Part shown: in pieces, positions 6,839-11,478 of the stretch
Numbering within the stretch: position 1 is the stretch's first letter
Layout of the letters: each line of letters opens with the position of its first letter
NCBI GenBank assembly: GCA_051745935.1
Contig: JBNJEM010000197.1
Location: forward strand, 1 to 11,478
Direction of reading: 5' to 3'
DNA from: JBNJEM01 sp051745935
GTDB lineage: Bacteria > Planctomycetota > Planctomycetia > Pirellulales > Pirellulaceae
Length of the DNA stretch: 11,478 nucleotides
Notes under the pieces: model-generated
Database searches by the model: none
The model's input: only the letters and a program-made list of their open reading frames with translations
Told to the model about the DNA's origin: nothing
Translations under genes and position numbers: made by a program

Positions 6839-8260
6839 ATGACAGGAAAGAGCCAAAAGAGATGTTGGGCGGGAAAAGCCGTTTTGTTGACTGTTACGGC
6901 CCTGTTGGGGACCGGTCCGGTGCTGGCCGACAACGCGGACCGCATCCAGCCCTATTCCAAGAATCCGACGTACTGGCAATACCGAGGCAGCCCCGTGCTG
7001 CTGCTCGGCGGCAGCGATGAGGACAATCTGTTCAACCACCCAAACATCGGGCCGGACGGGCTGGAGGCGCACCTCGACCTGCTCGTCTCCGTGGGCGGCA
7101 ATTACGTCCGAAACACGATGTCCAGCCGCGACGAGGGCAACCTTTGGCCGCACCACCGCGATCCGGAAACAGGACTTTACGACCTTGATCGCTTCGGCGA
7201 TGCCTACTGGAAGCGGTTCCGCGACTTTCTGGAAATGACCCACCGACGGAGCATCATCGTGCAGATCGAGGTCTTCGACCGCTTCGACTACGCCCGCGAC
7301 CCCTGGAACAGCAACCCCTTCAACCCCAAAAACAACATCAATTATTCGGCCGAGGAGATCGGCCTTCCCGAGCGGATCGACACTCACCCCGGCCAGCGGG
7401 AAAACCCCTTCTTCCGCAGTCTGCCAGAACTGGAGGACAATCCCCGCCTGCTGGCCTGGCAAGAGGCGATGGTGGGCGAGATACTCTCGATCTCGCTCGA
7501 ATACGACCACGTCCTTTACTGCATCAGCAACGAGACCAACGACTCGGAGAAGTGGAGCCGCCACTGGGCGCGATTCATCCGCCGCAAGGCCCGGGAGGCA
7601 AACCGCGGCGTCGAGGTTACGGAAATGTGGGATGCCTGGGACCTATCCCATCCCATGCATGGCCGCACTTTCGACCACCCCGATCTGTATTCGTTCGTCG
7701 ACATCTCGCAAAACAACCACCAGGTAGGCCAGACTCATTGGGACAACATGCAGACGGCCCGCCGGCTGGTCGCCGACCCGCCCCGGCCGGTCAACAACAC
7801 GAAGATCTACGGCGGGACACCCCACGGTGGCGGTCTCCTGCAAGGAACGCACAAGATGTGGCACAACGTCCTCGGCGGCTGCGCCTCCTCGCGGTTCCAC
7901 CGTCCCACCTCCGGCGCGGGCTTAAGCCAGCTGGCACAGAGGCACCTCAAGAGCGTGCGGATGTTCGCCGACGCGTTTAACGTCTTCGTCGCCGAGCCGG
8001 ACAACACGCTGCTTTCCGACCGGGCCGAGAACGAGGCCTACTGTGCGGCCGATCCGGGCCGGCAGTACGCGGTCTACTTCCCCAACGGCGGATCGGTGAC
8101 CCTGGACCTTTCAGCCGCCAAGGGTGCCTCCCACGCCCGCTGGCTTGAGATCGAAAGAAGCCGCTGGACCGAGGAAGCCGCGATTCCAGGCGGCAAGCCA
8201 GCGCGGTTAAGGACGCCCGGCAGCGGCCAATGGATGGTATTGATCGAGCCGGCCGAGTAA
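6839..8260 (+). CDS. Secreted glycoside-hydrolase-like TIM-barrel protein
   Basis: This 473-residue protein is probably periplasmic or secreted. Residues 1-30 form a Sec signal peptide (KAVLLTVTALLGTGPVLA, cleavage before DN). The mature start, PTYWQYRGSPVLLLGGSDED, is like the opening strand of DUF4038/apiosidase-type and related planctomycete GH-like proteins (PTGRYFEYKGKPFFLLG). Blocks consistent with a (beta/alpha)8 barrel follow: GGNYVRNTM (87-95), IIVQIEVFDRFD (139-150), and VLYCISNETND (225-235). In VLYCISNETND, Glu232 after Asn is the likely acid/base, as in clan GH-A. The nucleophile is not evident. The last 70 residues (YAVYFPNGGSVTLDL to the end) look like the small beta-sandwich that often closes these proteins. 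It probably acts on plant or algal glycans, but the substrate is unknown. It may be a non-catalytic relative. The gene stands alone. Confidence 0.75.
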   Translation: MTGKSQKRCWAGKAVLLTVTALLGTGPVLADNADRIQPYSKNPTYWQYRGSPVLLLGGSDEDNLFNHPNIGPDGLEAHLDLLVSVGGNYVRNTMSSRDEGNLWPHHRDPETGLYDLDRFGDAYWKRFRDFLEMTHRRSIIVQIEVFDRFDYARDPWNSNPFNPKNNINYSAEEIGLPERIDTHPGQRENPFFRSLPELEDNPRLLAWQEAMVGEILSISLEYDHVLYCISNETNDSEKWSRHWARFIRRKAREANRGVEVTEMWDAWDLSHPMHGRTFDHPDLYSFVDISQNNHQVGQTHWDNMQTARRLVADPPRPVNNTKIYGGTPHGGGLLQGTHKMWHNVLGGCASSRFHRPTSGAGLSQLAQRHLKSVRMFADAFNVFVAEPDNTLLSDRAENEAYCAADPGRQYAVYFPNGGSVTLDLSAAKGASHARWLEIERSRWTEEAAIPGGKPARLRTPGSGQWMVLIEPAE

Positions 8261-8967
8261 CGACGCCGTTGGCGCCGGAAACCGACTCACCGGATTCCAC
8301 GCTTTCCGTGGTCATGCGTGTCGTTAGGCCCGAACGAGCGGCTTCTTGGGGGATCCACCACAACGCTCGCCGTTGGACATTGCCTTGGTGTCGACATTTG
8401 TGGCCACGCGTGGTAGTTTATTGCCAGACGTTGGGGATCTGGCATGTTCCTTCATCTCATTTGGGATCTTGACGATGATCCGGAGGGCAATGTTCAACAC
8501 ATTGCCGAGCGCGGCATCCCAGTGCTGTGTCCCCATGTGGTTGGCGGCCCTGCCCCCTTACGGGTAAAATCTTGCGCGAAATGGCAAGAACTTGGCTGGT
8601 CGCGCGTAAAAAATCCCCCGCTCCCCAATCGCGGAACAAGGGGCCAGTGAACGTTTGAATGAAGGCCGGCGAAGGGCTGTTGGCCCGCGGCTTATTCGGC
8701 TGCCATCGGTGTTTTCGTAATAATCCGGCGCTGTCGTGTTCCCCAATCACAGGGTGCTTGTCGTGTCAATGATTGACGCTTGAGAGTAAGCTGTCACGTT
8801 GGACCGTATGGCTTCGACTGGTCGGGGTTGCGACGCGAAAAATGCTCAACGCCCTGAGCGATGGCATCGGCGACTCCGACCCCTGAAACCTGCGCGACCC
8901 AACCCTGTATGAGTCCGGCTCGTCCGGGCTACGGGCTGTAAAGAACTTTCACGGTAACCGGGAACCC
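8261..8967. other. Gene-poor spacer with a gene remnant
   Basis: Apart from the BrnT-like fragment at 8444-8521, no coding frame is convincing. A small hairpin, CCACG-CTTTC-CGTGG (about 8298-8312), resembles the REP-like hairpins in design but not in sequence. A T-run-free stem with four pairs follows the stop of the GH-like gene and is too weak to call a terminator. A run of A (about 8609-8614) and C-rich stretches stand out, but I can assign no function to them. Confidence 0.35.
8444..8521 (+). pseudogene. N-terminal remnant of a BrnT-like toxin-family gene
   Basis: From ATG 8444 the frame reads MFLHLIWDLDDDPEGNVQHI and then AERGI. From memory, this matches the start of small planctomycete proteins of the BrnT-like type (F-x-WDLDDDPEGNVQHIAEHGVTQEEVEEVL). 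After AERGI the expected EEVEEVL helix and the SRSSGRP and YPVTAYE blocks are missing, and the frame continues as proline- and glycine-rich nonsense to 8650. Only about 26 of the usual 90 or so residues remain. BrnT is a type II toxin with a ribonuclease fold, and no antitoxin is seen here. The fragment cannot be toxic. Confidence 0.6.
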
Positions 8968-10560
8968 ATGATAAGAAATCGGCGATATTGGACAGCGTTC
9001 GTTCTTTTTTTGGCGATGCACCCACCGGGCGTGGCTGTATCGGCAAAGCATCCCCGTGGTACCGGAAGTGTTACAACCACGGCTACCACCGGGCACACGC
9101 GGAAAAACCGTGCCGAGCGGGTTAAGCAGTCGGAGGAACCTGCCGCGCGAGCCGGGTCGAGGCCAGGAGATACCGTGAAGGAGCGGGCAGGGCAGGGGGA
9201 CGGCGCCGCGCGGCCCCGCTTGCTGGACGAACCGTTTCAGAATCCCCAACAACTGCTTCGGCTACTGGACATTGGCCCCAGTGACTTGGACTCTTTTGTC
9301 GACGGTCAGCCGATTTCCGAAACTGACGAAAAGGCATTCCTGAAGATCCTTTATCGCATGCCTCGAATCGGCTTGGATCACATCGCTCGCTGGTCACGAG
9401 ACCCCGTTCCTTGGGCGACTTTGCGGGCTGACCCTGGGCACGGACGCGGGGAGTTTTTTGAATTTCGAGGGCGCGTTCGGCGGATTGCTCGGGTCTCGGT
9501 GCGTCCAGAATTGGCCGATTTGTTTACCTTCGATCACTATTTCGAAGCCCAAGTTCAGGTGGCGGAAGACGCGCGGGTAACAGTTTATACTCGTAAAGTG
9601 CCTCGAGCTTGGCGGGACCAAGGAGAGCTTGACCAGCGGTGCCGGGTTTCCGCCATGTTTTTGAAGCGGGCGGCTTCCGTGGGGGATCAGGCGCATTTTT
9701 TATTCGCCGCGCCCCGGATCGCCTGGCTGCCGGATCAGGTGAACGCCGAACTGGGTATCGGTCCCGATCAAGTTCTGTTGGGGAACTTGGGCATGGACGT
9801 CGGACTCTTCGACGCCGTGCGTTCACGAAACGGTCTTCCAATCAATGCCGCGGAACGAGAGTGCTTCTACGCGTTGCTGCACGCGGTAGGTCGAGCTAAA
9901 CGTACCCAGTTGGCCCAACATGCCGCGGAGGCCCAACTGAACAGACTCCTGCAACATCCCGAACGGCTGCATGGAAAAGTGCTGCGGGTGGCCGGTTCCG
10001 TACAACGCATCACCCGGGTGATCGTGGAGGAGGACGATGTTGAGCAACGGCATGGCATCCAGTACTACTACCAGCTCGATGTGCTTGTCTCGCTGGACGA
10101 CGTGGAGATCCGATTGGAAACGGATGAGCAGGGGAAAGGGGGGCCGGTGTATCGAACGCATTTCCCATTCACGTGCTGTGCATTATCGATTCCTGACGAC
10201 TGGAAACGGTTTGTGGGGAAAGAGCGGGCTGGTCCTCGCGCCGTATTGCATGGATTCTTTTACAAGCTCTGGACCTATTCCAACCCGTATGTGTCTTCGT
10301 TTGACGCGAACCAGCGGCAACCGAGCCCCATGCTGATGGTCCACGCGTCGAAGCCAGCGGAGGCGGTTAAAAACGCCGATCGTCCCATTAACATCGTAAT
10401 TGGCATGGGGTTCCTGGTGGTGCTGGCCGTGATTTGGCTGACCATATGGTGGTTGAACCGCGCTGATCGTCAACATGCGACCGCGGTGCTACAAGAACGA
10501 TTCTCACCATCCAGTCCCGATTTCGAGCAGTTGAAAGAGGGGAAGCAGGGGAATGAGTGA
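8968..10560 (+). CDS. Unrecognised exported, membrane-anchored protein with internal duplication
   Basis: This 530-residue protein is one I do not recognise. Residues 1-26 look like a signal peptide (YWTAFVLFLAMHPPGVAVSA). Residues 27-80 are basic, low-complexity and probably disordered. A helical segment follows (LLDEPFQNPQQLLRLLD and onward). Two similar beta-rich units come next: FFEFRGRVRRIARVSV from residue 163, and HGKVLRVAGSVQRITRVIV from residue 335. Both are followed by YFEAQVQV or YYQLDVLV strands and close with a similar helix-rich part. The pattern suggests a duplicated OB-like or beta-barrel domain. One transmembrane helix lies at about 474-496, leaving a 34-residue C-terminal tail, so most of the protein should face the periplasm. 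No catalytic motif is evident. GGGAA before the ATG is a weak ribosome binding site. It stands alone. An envelope role is inferred from topology only. Confidence 0.8.
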   Translation: MIRNRRYWTAFVLFLAMHPPGVAVSAKHPRGTGSVTTTATTGHTRKNRAERVKQSEEPAARAGSRPGDTVKERAGQGDGAARPRLLDEPFQNPQQLLRLLDIGPSDLDSFVDGQPISETDEKAFLKILYRMPRIGLDHIARWSRDPVPWATLRADPGHGRGEFFEFRGRVRRIARVSVRPELADLFTFDHYFEAQVQVAEDARVTVYTRKVPRAWRDQGELDQRCRVSAMFLKRAASVGDQAHFLFAAPRIAWLPDQVNAELGIGPDQVLLGNLGMDVGLFDAVRSRNGLPINAAERECFYALLHAVGRAKRTQLAQHAAEAQLNRLLQHPERLHGKVLRVAGSVQRITRVIVEEDDVEQRHGIQYYYQLDVLVSLDDVEIRLETDEQGKGGPVYRTHFPFTCCALSIPDDWKRFVGKERAGPRAVLHGFFYKLWTYSNPYVSSFDANQRQPSPMLMVHASKPAEAVKNADRPINIVIGMGFLVVLAVIWLTIWWLNRADRQHATAVLQERFSPSSPDFEQLKEGKQGNE

Positions 10561-10629
10561 GTGGTTTGTCTCGGCCGTTACGGGGCCAAACGCACGTCTC
10601 GCACAGCGCATCTTCATCCTCGCCCCGAT

Positions 10630-10666
10630 CCGGGACGACACAAGCGTGGTCAAGCATCTCCAGATA
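10630..10666. repeat. Imperfect direct repeat, copy A
   Basis: The core CGGGACGACACA, then CAAGCATCTCCAGATA, matches 10901-10936 at about three quarters of positions. Read on the plus strand the two copies give RDDTSVVKHLQ and RNDTAWIKHFQ; on the minus strand they give LEMLDHACVVP and LEMLNPSCIVP. Similarity on both strands shows that DNA has been copied, and does not by itself imply a protein. Confidence 0.5.
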
Positions 10667-10900
10667 AAAAGTCAAGACGCGTTGACAGGGGCGACTCACT
10701 TTTTTACAACGCGTTACGTGCCACTGATTGCTGGTGGAATGCAAGTAGAGTGGAAACGCGTTGCGTGGCGGGGGGTCGCCCGATGCCTAGAAAGCGCTGG
10801 ATGGGCATGGGGCGTGAATCAGCTCACGCGAATCAGTTCATTCAAAACGTCCAGCGCGAATGCGAGGTGATTTGAGAAACAACGGAAGGCTCGAGGTTTT

Positions 10901-10936
10901 CCGGAACGATACAGCTTGGATTAAGCATTTCCAATA
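10901..10936. repeat. Imperfect direct repeat, copy B
   Basis: The core is CGGAACGATACA, then TTAAGCATTTCCAATA. It lies 271 bases after copy A in the same orientation, within the same spacer. It may belong to a dispersed spacer repeat family of this genome. Confidence 0.5.
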
Positions 10937-11042
10937 CCAGCAGCCGGCACATCACCGGTTCCGTCCGCTGACGGCGCGTGTCATTTTGCCCGGCAGCGAT
11001 ATAACTTCGTACACGTACTCTTACGCTTGACATAAACGGATC

Positions 11043-11478
11043 ATGACTCGATTTTACTTAAAGACGCCGCAAAGCGGTGCAGCAGTTGAACAGCCACTTT
11101 ACGTGGAACAATCGATCTGGCACACGTCGCACCGCCGAGGTGTGCATCATGCGGTTTTCGCGCCGTTGCATTACGAACCGAATTATGCGTACCCCCTGGT
11201 TATCTGGCTGCACGGACCGGGGGACGACGAGCGGCAGCTTTTGCGCGTCATGCCGTGGATCAGCATGCGCAACTACGTCTCGATCGGCCCACGTGGACCA
11301 CGCCGCGCGAGCGAGGGGGGCGGGGGCTATCAATGGCCCCTTGGCGACGCGGACGTGGCATCCGCCGAGCAGTCGGTCGCCGAGTGTCTGGAGATCGCGA
11401 AGGAAAAGTTTCACGTGGCCAGTCATCGCGTGTTCCTTGCCGGTTACCAAAGTGGTGGCACGACGGCGTTTCGCATCG
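11043..11478 (+). CDS. Alpha/beta hydrolase (esterase/phospholipase-like), partial at window end
   Basis: The frame is open from ATG 11043 to the last base, giving 145 residues with no stop, so the C-terminal part is outside the window. Strand and turn YPLVIWLHGPGDDE (50-63) is the beta3 strand with the HG oxyanion motif. YVSIGPRGPRRA (78-89) and YQWPLGDAD (96-104) follow the carboxylesterase/phospholipase (YpfH, PlpA/EstB-type) pattern. FLAGYQSGGT (131-140) is the nucleophile elbow G-x-S-x-G with Ser137. The Asp and His of the triad should lie beyond the window. No signal peptide is seen, so it is probably cytoplasmic. A TGA at 11028-11030 closes the frame upstream, so this ATG is the first possible one. 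The ribosome binding site is poor. The exact substrate cannot be told from this part. Confidence 0.88.
   Translation, partial: MTRFYLKTPQSGAAVEQPLYVEQSIWHTSHRRGVHHAVFAPLHYEPNYAYPLVIWLHGPGDDERQLLRVMPWISMRNYVSIGPRGPRRASEGGGGYQWPLGDADVASAEQSVAECLEIAKEKFHVASHRVFLAGYQSGGTTAFRI

Larger units (their letters stand above)
10561..11042. other. Spacer with imperfect direct repeats
   Basis: No supported gene lies here. The region carries two diverged copies of one short sequence, described in separate entries. Small open frames exist on both strands (for example 10860-11030 plus) but have no ribosome binding site and mostly follow the repeat. I see no terminator after the 530-residue protein's gene. Confidence 0.4.

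Noticed and set aside
6644..7564. Long minus-strand open frame (306 residues)
   Set aside because: It is antisense to the GH-like gene, whose plus frame has a signal peptide, a good ribosome binding site and family-like motifs. The minus frame is valine-rich shadow sequence and shares its low end with the separate gene fragment in another frame.
10682..10710. TTGACA, 17 bases, TACAAC as a promoter for the hydrolase
   Set aside because: The -35 box is perfect, but the -10 box lacks the final T and it would leave a leader of over 300 bases.
10553..10870. Plus-strand open frame starting with ATGAGTGA overlap after the 530-residue protein
   Set aside because: The overlap and the purine-rich stretch before it look attractive, but the product resembles nothing and runs through repeat copy A, which is equally open on the other strand.
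10860..11030. 56-residue plus-strand frame before the hydrolase gene
   Set aside because: There is no ribosome binding site, and its only notable segment is repeat copy B, also readable on the minus strand.
11027..11032. TTGACA just before the hydrolase ATG
   Set aside because: A -10 box at the right distance would lie inside the gene, and the sequence there (GATTTT) does not fit.

Overview
The window looks like chromosomal DNA of a planctomycete, probably from the Pirellulales. This is inferred from gene content and not from a marker gene. The supporting signs are base composition by eye in the mid-to-high 50s % GC, long gene-poor spacers, several single genes with export signals, a Tat-signal DegT-type aminotransferase, a Uma2 nuclease, decayed small mobile or accessory genes, and REP-like palindromes with a decayed REP-type (RAYT-like) transposase. 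I found no rRNA, tRNA or CRISPR array.

Layout. Bases 1-843 hold one half of a REP-like palindrome cut by the window edge and the C-terminal remnant of a RAYT-like transposase (minus strand). Bases 844-2199 (minus) encode an exported PLP aminotransferase. Bases 2200-2981 hold no clear gene, but a minus-strand frame interrupted by one TGA looks partly coding. Bases 2982-3551 (plus) encode a small exported TPR protein, which converges on a gamma-glutamyltransferase-family enzyme (3603-5330, minus). Bases 5331-5957 form a divergent spacer with a hairpin, a 116-bp palindromic element built of two inverted REP-like units, and a near-consensus promoter for a Uma2-family nuclease (5958-6578). A gene fragment on the minus strand (about 6564-6800) lies tail-to-tail with Uma2. 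It is followed by a secreted glycoside-hydrolase-like protein (6839-8260). The 8261-8967 spacer carries the first 26 codons of a BrnT-like toxin family. Bases 8968-10560 encode an unrecognised, membrane-anchored protein with an apparent internal duplication. The next spacer carries an imperfect direct repeat. The window ends inside an alpha/beta-hydrolase gene (from 11043).

The genes do not form an obvious operon or pathway. Nearly all intact ones stand alone with their own ribosome binding site, and five encode exported or envelope proteins (aminotransferase, TPR protein, GGT, GH-like protein, 530-residue protein), so the common theme is periplasmic or envelope chemistry. Three recognisable gene fragments and one further possible one lie between them, with repeated palindromes, so this is an accessory, decaying region shaped by small insertions and deletions. 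I do not see a complete new multi-gene system. The most interesting items are the REP-like elements with their decayed transposase, the 116-bp double palindrome next to the Uma2 promoter, and the unrecognised 530-residue protein.
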